From an uncultured Bacteroidales bacterium (GTDB lineage Bacteria; Bacteroidota; Bacteroidia; Bacteroidales; UBA932), in contig CAKUYG010000053.1 in the NCBI GenBank assembly GCA_934702165.1, forward strand, positions 1-12,211: a stretch of DNA of 12,211 nucleotides, read 5' to 3'. Position 1 is the stretch's first letter; each line of letters opens with the position of its first letter. The translations under genes and the position numbers were made by a program. Of this stretch, positions 5,743 through 12,211 are shown one piece after another. The notes beneath the pieces were generated by a model, which ran no database searches, was not told where the DNA came from, and was given only the letters and a program-made list of their open reading frames with translations.

Positions 5743-6654
5743 TTATATGATTCCTTGTATGTCAGACAGTTTCTCTATTCCGAGATTTTCCATGACCCCC
5801 GGAAGCGCATTTATTATCTCCGGGCAGGCGTAAGGGTTGCGGATGTTCTCCGCACCGACCTGCACAGCCGTGGCACCTGCCATCATCATCTCCACCACGT
5901 CCTCCGCGCTGGCCACGCCCCCGCATCCCATCACAGGTATCTTGCAGGCCTTGGAAACTTGATAAACCATTCTCAGAGCTACCGGGAATATGGCCCGTCC
6001 GGAGAATCCGCCCATCCCGGCGGCCACCACCGGCCTGCGCCGGCGTATGTCTATCCTCATGCCGAGCAGGGTGTTGATGAGTGTCAGCCCGTCGGCCCCG
6101 GCGTCCTCACAGGCGCGTGCGATCTCCACTATGTCGGTCACGTTTGGGCTGAGCTTGATGAATACTGGCTTGCTGCACGCTGCCTTGACCGCCGCCGTGA
6201 CCTGGGCTGCCGCAGAGGCACAGGTGCCGAAGGCCATACCGCCATTGTGAACGTTGGGGCAGGAGACGTTGACTTCTATGATGTCAATCCCCGGACAGGA
6301 GTCGGCCTTGGTGCAGTTGCGTGCGTATTCTTCTATGGAGAAACCGCTTATGTTGGCGATCACGGTCTTGTGGTATATCTTCCTGAGCGCAGGGACTTTC
6401 TCGCTCACGAGGACGTTGATCCCCGGGTTCTGCAGTCCCACGGAGTTGAGCATCCCGTCGGGGCACTCGGCTATGCGCGGGGTCGGGTTGCCGAAGCGCG
6501 GCTGCTCTGTGGTGCCCTTGAGGCTGATTCCTCCGAGTATGTTGAGGTCGAAAGCGTCCGCCATCTCAAGCCCGAAGCCGAAAGTGCCGCTGGCCGGAAT
6601 CACTGGGTTGTCGAGCCGGATACCGCAGAGATTGACTGAAAGATCCTTTACCAT
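5743..6654 (-). CDS. pyrD: Dihydroorotate dehydrogenase, class 1B catalytic subunit
   Basis: It is an FMN enzyme oxidising dihydroorotate to orotate; as class 1B it passes electrons through PyrK to NAD+. The start at 6654 (MVKDLSVNLCGIRL) gives 303 residues, the normal class 1 length, and its ATG overlaps the last codons and stop of pyrK; the open frame extends further upstream to 6729 but that part reads like shadow sequence of pyrK. Active-site Cys132 in VNVSCPNVHNGG marks class 1 (class 2 has Ser). Lys46 in SLKGTT and Lys167 in FIKLSP match FMN-binding lysines, and the C-terminal GCGGVASAEDV and GATAVQVG segments fit the FMN phosphate site. The pairing with pyrK supports 1B over 1A. Confidence 0.95.
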   Translation of the reverse strand: MVKDLSVNLCGIRLDNPVIPASGTFGFGLEMADAFDLNILGGISLKGTTEQPRFGNPTPRIAECPDGMLNSVGLQNPGINVLVSEKVPALRKIYHKTVIANISGFSIEEYARNCTKADSCPGIDIIEVNVSCPNVHNGGMAFGTCASAAAQVTAAVKAACSKPVFIKLSPNVTDIVEIARACEDAGADGLTLINTLLGMRIDIRRRRPVVAAGMGGFSGRAIFPVALRMVYQVSKACKIPVMGCGGVASAEDVVEMMMAGATAVQVGAENIRNPYACPEIINALPGVMENLGIEKLSDIQGII

Positions 6655-7385
6655 ATTATTTCTTCTTTTTTGAATACCGGCCCGTCCTTGCAGATCCTTC
6701 TGGCCCCGACCGTGGTGTGGCAGCTGCATCCGTAGCAGAATCCGGCTCCGCAGCCCATCCTCTCTTCAAGACTGGCCTCGCCGCTGCAATCGATGGCTCC
6801 GCAGACGGCCTGCATCATCTTCATCGGCCCGCAGGTGTAGAAAAAATCATATTCCGGGGCCGCCTGCCTGATCGCATCGGTCACAAATCCCTTCGTCCCC
6901 TCGCTCCCGTCCATCGTGGCGATGTGCAGACCAGCTCCGAGACTCCGGTATTCTTCGGCGAGGACAATCTCGTCAGCCTTATTGAACCCCAACACCACGT
7001 TGACCTCCCGTCCTGCCGCGAGGAGCTCTTTTGCAAGCAGATACAGCGGCGCGGCTCCGAGCCCGCCTCCGATGAGAAGGGCTTTGGAACGGCATGATTC
7101 AGGGGTGAAACCGTGCCCCAGGCCGCATAGCAGTTCAAGGTTTTCCCCTGGCTGCATCCCGGCCATTTTGAGTGTGCCCTCTCCGACTGTCTTGTAGAGC
7201 AGGGCAAGGCTTCCAGGGCCGCAGTCACAGACCGATATCGGCCTGCGAAGGAAGAACCCGTCCAGGGCTATGTCCACGAACTGCCCGCTCCGGCACGGTT
7301 CCATCTCCGGGCAGTTGAGCTGCAGGCGGAACGTGTCCCGTGCCACGGGAGTGTTGGACTGTATGGTGAATTTCAGTTTTTGCAT
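6648..7385 (-). CDS. pyrK: Dihydroorotate dehydrogenase electron-transfer subunit (FAD, 2Fe-2S)
   Basis: It carries electrons from the FMN of PyrD to NAD+ in the class 1B enzyme. The protein has 245 residues and belongs to the ferredoxin-NADP reductase-like group. RRPISVCD (about 48-55) is the FAD-binding R-x-x-S/T motif, and GGGLGAAPLY (about 110-119) is the start of the NAD-binding lobe. The C-terminal MGCGAGFCYGCSCHT segment supplies cluster ligands C212, C217, C220 and, after an 11-residue gap, C232, the C-x4-C-x2-C-xn-C pattern of PyrK. C222 is an extra cysteine. The ATG at 7385 lies inside the end of pyrC (13-nt overlap) and the end overlaps pyrD by 7 nt, so all three are translationally coupled. 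Confidence 0.95.
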   Translation of the reverse strand: MQKLKFTIQSNTPVARDTFRLQLNCPEMEPCRSGQFVDIALDGFFLRRPISVCDCGPGSLALLYKTVGEGTLKMAGMQPGENLELLCGLGHGFTPESCRSKALLIGGGLGAAPLYLLAKELLAAGREVNVVLGFNKADEIVLAEEYRSLGAGLHIATMDGSEGTKGFVTDAIRQAAPEYDFFYTCGPMKMMQAVCGAIDCSGEASLEERMGCGAGFCYGCSCHTTVGARRICKDGPVFKKEEIIW

Positions 7386-8623
7386 GGATAAATGATTTCC
7401 CCGTCTTTCAGGGTGAGTTTCACTTTGCCGTAGACTTCCTTCCCTTCAAACGGGGTGGAATGCCCCATGGAGAGGAAACTGGAACTGTCTATCAGGTACT
7501 TGGAGTTGAGGTCGATCACGGTGATGTCCGCCCTGGCTCCATCCTCAAGTTTGCCGCCGCCGAGGCGGAATATGTTTCTCGGTGAAGAACAGAGCGCTTC
7601 GGTGAGTCTCTCAAGACTGAGCTGCCCCGTGCGGACGAGGTTGGTGTAGAGCACAGGGAAGGCTGTCTCAAGTCCGGTGATGCCCATGGCGCTGCCTTCC
7701 AGTCCCCGTGATTTCTCTTCGGCGCTGTGCGGTGCGTGGTCGGTGGCTATCGCGTCTATCGTCCCGTCTTTCAGGCCTTCCAGCAGGGCGGCCCGGTCGG
7801 TTTCGCTGCGCAGGGGCGGGTTCATCTTGAACCTTCCGTCTTCTTTCAGATTGTCCTCGGTGAGGCAGAGGTAGTGGGGTGCCGTCTCGCAAGTGACCCT
7901 CACGCCACGGCTCTTGGCCTCGCGGATCAGTTCCACGCTCTCGGCTGTGGAGATATGGCAGACGTGGTAGCGGCAGCCTGTCTGCGCACAAAGTTCAAGG
8001 TCGCGCTTTATCTGGCCCCACTCGCTCTCTGAGCAGATGCCCCGGTGGCCGTGCTCGCGACAGTAGCGTCCGTCGTGGATGTAGCCCCCGCGGAGCAGGC
8101 TGTTGTCCTCGCAGTGGGCCGCGATTATCACGTCCTCGCGTGCTGCGGCTTCCATGGCTTTGAGCATCATCTCCCCGTCCTGTACTCCGCTCCCGTCGTC
8201 GGAGAACGCGACGCAGTGTCTCTTGAGGGCAGCCATGTCCACGAGTTCCAGGCCCTTGCGGCCTTTGGTGATGGAGGCGTACGGGAGGACTTCCACAACT
8301 GCATCCCGGTCGATGATCTCCTGCTCCGCTGCCAGGTGCTCCGGACTGTCCGGGACAGGATCGAGGTTCGGCATGGCGCAGACCGTGGTATATCCGCCTG
8401 CCGCCGCCGCGAGCGAGCCGCTGCGGATTGTCTCTTTATAGGAGAATCCGGGTTCCCGGAAGTGCACGTGGATGTCGGCGAAGCCGTAAGAAACGAGGCA
8501 GCCTGAGGTGTCGATGATGCGAACGCCCTCTCCGACCTGCAGCTTGTGTCCCTTCCTGCAGATGATGCCGTCCCTGACAAGGATGTCGGGACCGCTGCCT
8601 CTGAGCAAAATGTCCTGGATCAT
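7373..8623 (-). CDS. pyrC: Dihydroorotase, class I
   Basis: It cyclises carbamoyl aspartate to dihydroorotate. The protein has 416 residues, typical of class I rather than the ~345-residue class II enzymes such as E. coli PyrC. The metal site is visible: H52 and H54 in DIHVHFREP, an Asp at 142/143 in FSDDGSGV (the class I replacement for the carboxylated lysine), H170 in AAHCEDN, H223 in CHISTAES and D295 in ATDHAPH. Substrate-binding MNPPLR is at 267-272. It is the first gene of the operon; the ATG at 8623 has an AT-rich leader without a clear Shine-Dalgarno sequence, normal for Bacteroidota. A promoter and a small palindrome lie directly upstream. Confidence 0.95.
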   Translation of the reverse strand: MIQDILLRGSGPDILVRDGIICRKGHKLQVGEGVRIIDTSGCLVSYGFADIHVHFREPGFSYKETIRSGSLAAAAGGYTTVCAMPNLDPVPDSPEHLAAEQEIIDRDAVVEVLPYASITKGRKGLELVDMAALKRHCVAFSDDGSGVQDGEMMLKAMEAAAREDVIIAAHCEDNSLLRGGYIHDGRYCREHGHRGICSESEWGQIKRDLELCAQTGCRYHVCHISTAESVELIREAKSRGVRVTCETAPHYLCLTEDNLKEDGRFKMNPPLRSETDRAALLEGLKDGTIDAIATDHAPHSAEEKSRGLEGSAMGITGLETAFPVLYTNLVRTGQLSLERLTEALCSSPRNIFRLGGGKLEDGARADITVIDLNSKYLIDSSSFLSMGHSTPFEGKEVYGKVKLTLKDGEIIYPCKN

Positions 8624-8639
8624 TGAGCGGATTTTTCAA

Positions 8640-8656
8640 TGATTGCAGCGCAATCA
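8640..8656. promoter_or_regulatory. 7-bp palindrome at the expected pyrC transcription start
   Basis: TGATTGC (8640-8646) pairs with GCAATCA (8650-8656) around AGC. It lies between the pyrC -7 box (8659-8666) and the pyrC ATG (8623), overlapping the expected transcription start near 8652-8654. Because transcription would begin inside it, it fits a DNA operator better than an RNA attenuator. The regulator is unknown. Confidence 0.4.
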
Positions 8657-8658
8657 CG

Positions 8659-8691
8659 CAAAGGTAGGCAAATTTTTCCGATGCTCCCAAA
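8659..8691 (-). promoter_or_regulatory. Promoter of the pyr operon
   Basis: On the minus strand TTTG (8691-8688) is followed after 21 bases by TACCTTTG (8666-8659), an exact match to the Bacteroidota -33 TTTG / -7 TAnnTTTG consensus. It lies 36 bases upstream of the pyrC ATG. A second perfect -7-like box, TACTTTTG (8715-8708), sits 49 bases further upstream but lacks a TTTG at the right distance. Confidence 0.7.
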
Positions 8692-8725
8692 AAACTTATC
8701 AACACTGCAAAAGTAGATAAATTGT

Positions 8726-8757
8726 CTTGCAGGGCACGATGCGAAGTTGTAAATTTG
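8726..8757 (+). promoter_or_regulatory. Promoter of purE-purL
   Basis: TAAATTTG (8750-8757) is an exact TAnnTTTG box on the plus strand. CTTG (8726-8729), one base off TTTG, lies 20 bases upstream. The purE ATG follows 22 bases after the box, leaving a very short leader with no room for a riboswitch. Confidence 0.65.
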
Positions 8758-8779
8758 TGGCTTGTTAGAAAAAGTAGCA

Positions 8780-9247
8780 ATGAAAGTCAGTATCATCATG
8801 GGCTCGAAGAGCGACTGGGATGTGATGTCAGCCGCCTGCGAGACTCTCGACGCTTTTGGCGTCCCTTACGAGAAAAAGGTCATAAGCGCTCACCGCACCC
8901 CTGGTTTTTTCTGTGAGTATATGGCTTCCGCCGCCTCACGCGGGGTTGACATTGTGATCGCCGGTGCCGGTGGTGCCGCTCATCTTCCCGGTATGGCGGC
9001 GGCGATGACTTCTCTTCCCGTGATAGGGGTGCCGATCAAGAGTGCGGCCCTGAACGGACTCGATTCGCTGCTTTCCATAGTCCAGATGCCTTCGGGTGTC
9101 CCTGTGGCCACGATGGCCATCAACGGGGCCAAGAACGCCGCCCTCTTCGCGGTGTCCATACTTGCTCTCCAGAGTCCTGAACTCCGTGCCTCCCTTGACG
9201 CGTTCAGGCAAAAGCAGGCTGAAAAGGTGCTCCAGACAGAACTGTAG
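8780..9247 (+). CDS. purE: N5-carboxyaminoimidazole ribonucleotide mutase (class I PurE)
   Basis: It moves the carboxyl group of N5-CAIR to carbon 4, giving CAIR in purine synthesis. The protein has 155 residues, a normal length for the octameric class I enzyme. The ATG at 8780 ([16 protein letters not shown]) is the family start; an in-frame TTG at 8762 is discarded because it would place start codon nearly on the promoter. Substrate-binding GSKSDWD (8-14), SAHRTP (36-41, catalytic His38) and [11 protein letters not shown] (62-72, His68) are present, followed by the class I signature [22 protein letters not shown] partner PurK would normally be needed; none is in the window. It forms an operon with purL. 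Confidence 0.96.
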   Translation: MKVSIIMGSKSDWDVMSAACETLDAFGVPYEKKVISAHRTPGFFCEYMASAASRGVDIVIAGAGGAAHLPGMAAAMTSLPVIGVPIKSAALNGLDSLLSIVQMPSGVPVATMAINGAKNAALFAVSILALQSPELRASLDAFRQKQAEKVLQTEL

Positions 9248-9251
9248 AAAT

Positions 9252-12211
9252 ATGAAAGCATACCGTATATTTGTGGAGAAGTGTTCCGGGTTCCGGGTCG
9301 AGGCTGAAAGCCTGCGCAGAGAATTCAACGAAAACCTCTCCCTGTCCCTCCGTTCCCTGAGGCTGCTCAATGTCTATGACCTTTTCGGTTTCTCCGATGA
9401 GCTGCTTGAAAAATGCCGTTACACCGTCTTCGGCGAGAAAGTCACAGATCTCGTGAGCGATGACTGCCCGCTTGAGGGCCGCCGCTATCTGGCCGTGGAG
9501 TACATCCCGGGTCAGTTTGACCAGCGGGCCTCTTCGGCTGTGGACTGCGTACACCTTATCGAGCCGTCTGCCGATGTGCGCATACGCAGTTCGCGTCTGC
9601 TGATATTCGATGATGACATGACGGACGAGGCTCTTGCCGCAGTCCGCCATTATTATATCAATGCGGTCGAGTCCCGTCAGAAGGACCTTTCCGTGCTCGA
9701 GTACAACCAGACGGCGGATGTCAAGCCGCTGGCTTCTCTTGCCGGCTTCACTTCGATGGCGCCTGACGAGTATCCTGCGTTCTGCCGCAAGTGGGGCCTG
9801 GCGATGAATTCTGACGATCTGTTTGAGGTCGTGAAGTATTTCCGGAGCGAGCGCCGCGACCCGACTGAGACGGAGCTTCGCATCCTGGACACATATTGGA
9901 GCGACCATTGCCGCCACACCACATTCACCACAGAGCTGGAGGGTGTGAGCGTGGACGACTCGTTCATCCGTCCCGAGATCGAGGCCTCCCTTGCCGATGT
10001 CGAGCAGATCCGACGTGAGCTCGGGCGTGGGGAGAAGAGTTTCTGCCTCATGGAGCTTGCTACCATAGGAGCCCGTTACCTGCGCAAAAAAGGCCTTCTC
10101 GAAGACCTTGAAGTCAGCGAGGAGAACAACGCGTGCAGCATCTATGTCAACGTGGACGTTGACGGCAAGCCTGAGAAATGGCTCCTTCAGTTCAAGAACG
10201 AGACCCACAACCACCCGACGGAGATCGAACCGTTCGGCGGTGCCGCAACCTGCCTGGGAGGCGCAATACGCGACCCTCTCTCCGGCAGGGCTTACGTTTA
10301 CCAGGCCATGCGTGTCACCGGTGCAGGGGACATCTGCCGGCCGGTGAGCGAGACCCTCCCGGGAAAACTGCCTCAGAAGCAGATAAGCCGCAAGGCCGCA
10401 GCGGGTTATTCCAGCTACGGCAACCAGATAGGCCTTGCCACGACACATGTGCGTGAAATCTACCATGAAGGCTATGTGGCCAAGAGACTTGAGGTAGGAG
10501 CCGTGGTCGGGGCCGTGAAGGCGGAGAACGTCCGCCGCGAGAGCCCCTCTCCGGGAGATGTGATATTGCTGCTCGGCGGCAGGACCGGCCGCGACGGCAT
10601 CGGGGGTGCCACGGGCTCGTCCAAAGAGCATACCGAATCATCTATCGAGACCTGCGGCAGCGAGGTCCAGAAGGGCAACGCCCCTGAGGAGAGAAAACTC
10701 CAGAGACTTTTCCGCCGTCCCGAGGTGACACGACTCATCAAGAAATCCAACGACTTCGGAGCCGGGGGAGTGAGTGTCGCGATAGGCGAACTTGCCCCGG
10801 GGCTTGACATATACTTGGACCGTGTCCCTGTCAAATACAGCGGGCTAAACTCCACCGAACTTGCTATCAGCGAGTCCCAGGAGAGGATGGCCGTGGTGGT
10901 CGATGCCGCCGACAGGGAGGAGTTTGAGAAATACTGCCACAGCGAGAATGTCGAAGTGACCTATGTCGCCGACGTCACTGATAGCGGCAGGATGGTGATG
11001 TACAACGGCTCAGACAAGGTCGCCGACTTGAGCCGCGAGTTCATCGACAGCGCCGGCGCGAAGCATTATGCCGTGGCTGAGGTCCTGCCGGTGGAGGACA
11101 GGGATCCTTTTGAGGCGCATCCTGCGGGCAGGAACATAAAGGAAAAGATGCTTTCTGTGATGGAAGATCCTAATGTGGCATCACAGAAGGGGCTTGTCGA
11201 GATGTTCGACTCCACTATCGGGCGCTCCACCGTGCTCATGCCTTTCGGAGGTGTGACCCAGTGCACAGAGACGCAGGTATCAGTACAGAAACTCCCTGCG
11301 GACGGCTACACCGACACTGCCAGCATGATGGCTTTCGGCTACAATCCTTTCCTCTCTTCATGGAGTCCTTATCACGGGGCGGCGTATTCCCTTGTCGAGG
11401 CGTGCGCCAAGACAGTGGCCGCTGGCGGTGACTGGTCGGGGATGCGCTTCTCCTGCCAGGAGTATTTCGAGAGGATGACTTCCGACCCCCACAGCTGGGG
11501 CAAGCCTCTCAGCGCCCTGCTGGGTTCACTCCGGATGCAGCTTGCTTTCGGCCTCCCTTCCATAGGAGGCAAGGACTCTATGAGCGGCACATTCGAGCAC
11601 ATCAACGTCCCTCCGACCCTCATTTCATTCGGCGTCAGCACTGTGGATGCTTCCAAGGTGATCTCCCCGGAGTTCAAATGGGGTGGGGACAGGATATACC
11701 TCTTCCGCCATACTCCGCGTGCCGACAGGATGCCGGATGTGGAGTCTCTCAAGGCCTCATGGTCATATATCCATAAGGCGATAGAGTCAGGCGATATCAC
11801 TGCCGCCTGGGCCGTAGGCTTCGGTGGCGTGGCCGAAGCGCTAGCCAAGATGTCATTCGGCAACATGTTCGGGGCTGATGTCAAAATATCTGAGAAGGAC
11901 CTTTTCGACTGCCTCTGCGGCTCGATCGTGGTAGAGTCCGGTAAGGAACTTGATTTCCCGGGGGCGCAGCTGCTCGGCACCGTCACGGACGGGGAGGACT
12001 GCTGCCTGCGCATAAACGGAGAGAAGATAAGCATAGACGAGCTGCTTGAGGCCAACCTCAGGCGCTATTCCAAGGTCTATCCGCAGAGGGTGGCGGCAGA
12101 ACACAAGTCTATGCTGAACGTCAAGTGCGAAGCTCCTGCCTATAAGGAGCCTCACTATGAGGGCGGCCCTGTGGAGCATCCGCTTGTCTATATACCGGTG
12201 TTCCCGGGAAC
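9252..12211 (+). CDS. purL: Phosphoribosylformylglycinamidine synthase, large single-chain type (3' end cut by window edge)
   Basis: It converts FGAR, glutamine and ATP to FGAM, the fourth purine step. The ATG at 9252 lies 4 nt after the purE stop, so the two are co-transcribed. The window holds 986 codons with no stop. The long N-terminal region, then YWSDHCRHTTF (from 215), NETHNHPTEIEPFGG (from 316), GGRTGRDGIGG (from about 442), NDFGAGG (from 500) and GGKDSMSGTF (from 772), show the large type in which PurS-like, synthetase and PurQ-like parts are one polypeptide. The last residues seen, VYIPVFPG, are the first strand of the glutamine amidotransferase domain, so roughly 240-260 residues with its catalytic Cys lie beyond the edge. 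No frameshift is seen. A long antisense open frame over its first half is a shadow. Confidence 0.96.
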   Translation, partial: MKAYRIFVEKCSGFRVEAESLRREFNENLSLSLRSLRLLNVYDLFGFSDELLEKCRYTVFGEKVTDLVSDDCPLEGRRYLAVEYIPGQFDQRASSAVDCVHLIEPSADVRIRSSRLLIFDDDMTDEALAAVRHYYINAVESRQKDLSVLEYNQTADVKPLASLAGFTSMAPDEYPAFCRKWGLAMNSDDLFEVVKYFRSERRDPTETELRILDTYWSDHCRHTTFTTELEGVSVDDSFIRPEIEASLADVEQIRRELGRGEKSFCLMELATIGARYLRKKGLLEDLEVSEENNACSIYVNVDVDGKPEKWLLQFKNETHNHPTEIEPFGGAATCLGGAIRDPLSGRAYVYQAMRVTGAGDICRPVSETLPGKLPQKQISRKAAAGYSSYGNQIGLATTHVREIYHEGYVAKRLEVGAVVGAVKAENVRRESPSPGDVILLLGGRTGRDGIGGATGSSKEHTESSIETCGSEVQKGNAPEERKLQRLFRRPEVTRLIKKSNDFGAGGVSVAIGELAPGLDIYLDRVPVKYSGLNSTELAISESQERMAVVVDAADREEFEKYCHSENVEVTYVADVTDSGRMVMYNGSDKVADLSREFIDSAGAKHYAVAEVLPVEDRDPFEAHPAGRNIKEKMLSVMEDPNVASQKGLVEMFDSTIGRSTVLMPFGGVTQCTETQVSVQKLPADGYTDTASMMAFGYNPFLSSWSPYHGAAYSLVEACAKTVAAGGDWSGMRFSCQEYFERMTSDPHSWGKPLSALLGSLRMQLAFGLPSIGGKDSMSGTFEHINVPPTLISFGVSTVDASKVISPEFKWGGDRIYLFRHTPRADRMPDVESLKASWSYIHKAIESGDITAAWAVGFGGVAEALAKMSFGNMFGADVKISEKDLFDCLCGSIVVESGKELDFPGAQLLGTVTDGEDCCLRINGEKISIDELLEANLRRYSKVYPQRVAAEHKSMLNVKCEAPAYKEPHYEGGPVEHPLVYIPVFPG

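Noticed and set aside
5635..6639. A 334-codon plus-strand open frame over pyrD and pyrF
   Set aside because: It is antisense to two clear operon genes, rich in H, R and G, and has no recognisable domain; it is a shadow of their codon pattern.
8624..8779. Riboswitch or PyrR-type attenuator ahead of pyrC or purE
   Set aside because: The leaders left after the promoters are only about 30 and 20 bases, too short for any known aptamer or antiterminator/terminator pair.
9204..10631. A 475-codon open frame on the minus strand across the first half of purL
   Set aside because: It lies antisense to an unmistakable purL with all family motifs; its protein is compositionally odd and matches no fold I know. 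High GC with few stop codons in the opposite frame explains it.

Overview
The window looks like chromosomal DNA from a fairly GC-rich member of the Bacteroidota, probably a gut-type Bacteroidales. The taxonomic hints are: Bacteroidota-style promoter boxes (TTTG about 20 bp upstream of TAnnTTTG) in front of both housekeeping operons; a fimbrillin-like/BspA-type lipoprotein with a G-C lipobox; start sites that mostly lack strong Shine-Dalgarno sequences; and a large single-chain PurL. Family or genus cannot be fixed from the sequence alone.

Layout. Bases 1-90 can be read as the last 29 codons of a plus-strand gene entering from the left. Bases 91-325 are non-coding but highly structured: a 14-bp tandem repeat, a nested ~96-nt imperfect hairpin, one copy of a dispersed palindrome and a further hairpin. 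Bases 326-2557 (minus) encode a 743-aa surface lipoprotein with a fimbrillin-like N-terminal half and eleven ~25-residue CYxxMFxxC repeats. Four nucleotides upstream of it ends a small ORF that is thrown out of frame by a run of nine G on the coding strand, a candidate phase-variable switch. Bases 2710-3271 hold no convincing gene. They contain three tandem 50-bp repeats with small hairpins, a 28-nt perfect palindrome, and lead up to the second copy of the dispersed palindrome, which here is a 26-bp perfect stem 10 nt after the pyrB stop.

Bases 3350-8623 (minus) form one tightly packed de novo UMP operon, transcribed pyrC-pyrK-pyrD-pyrF-pyrE-pyrB with overlaps or gaps of only a few nucleotides. 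It covers every step after carbamoyl phosphate. PyrK and PyrD together form the NAD-dependent (class 1B) dihydroorotate dehydrogenase. PyrB is unusual: its catalytic chain carries a C-terminal four-cysteine zinc ribbon like that of the PyrI regulatory chain, but without the PyrI nucleotide-binding domain. No carAB or pyrI gene is in the window.

Bases 8624-8779 are a divergent control region with a recognisable promoter on each strand. Bases 8780-12211 (plus) carry purE and the first 986 codons of purL, which runs off the right edge just where its glutaminase domain begins. Pyrimidine and purine synthesis genes therefore diverge from a shared 156-bp region.

The most unusual items are the G9 tract in the micro-ORF coupled to the lipoprotein, the PyrB-zinc-ribbon fusion, and the family of structured repeats that brackets the lipoprotein gene.
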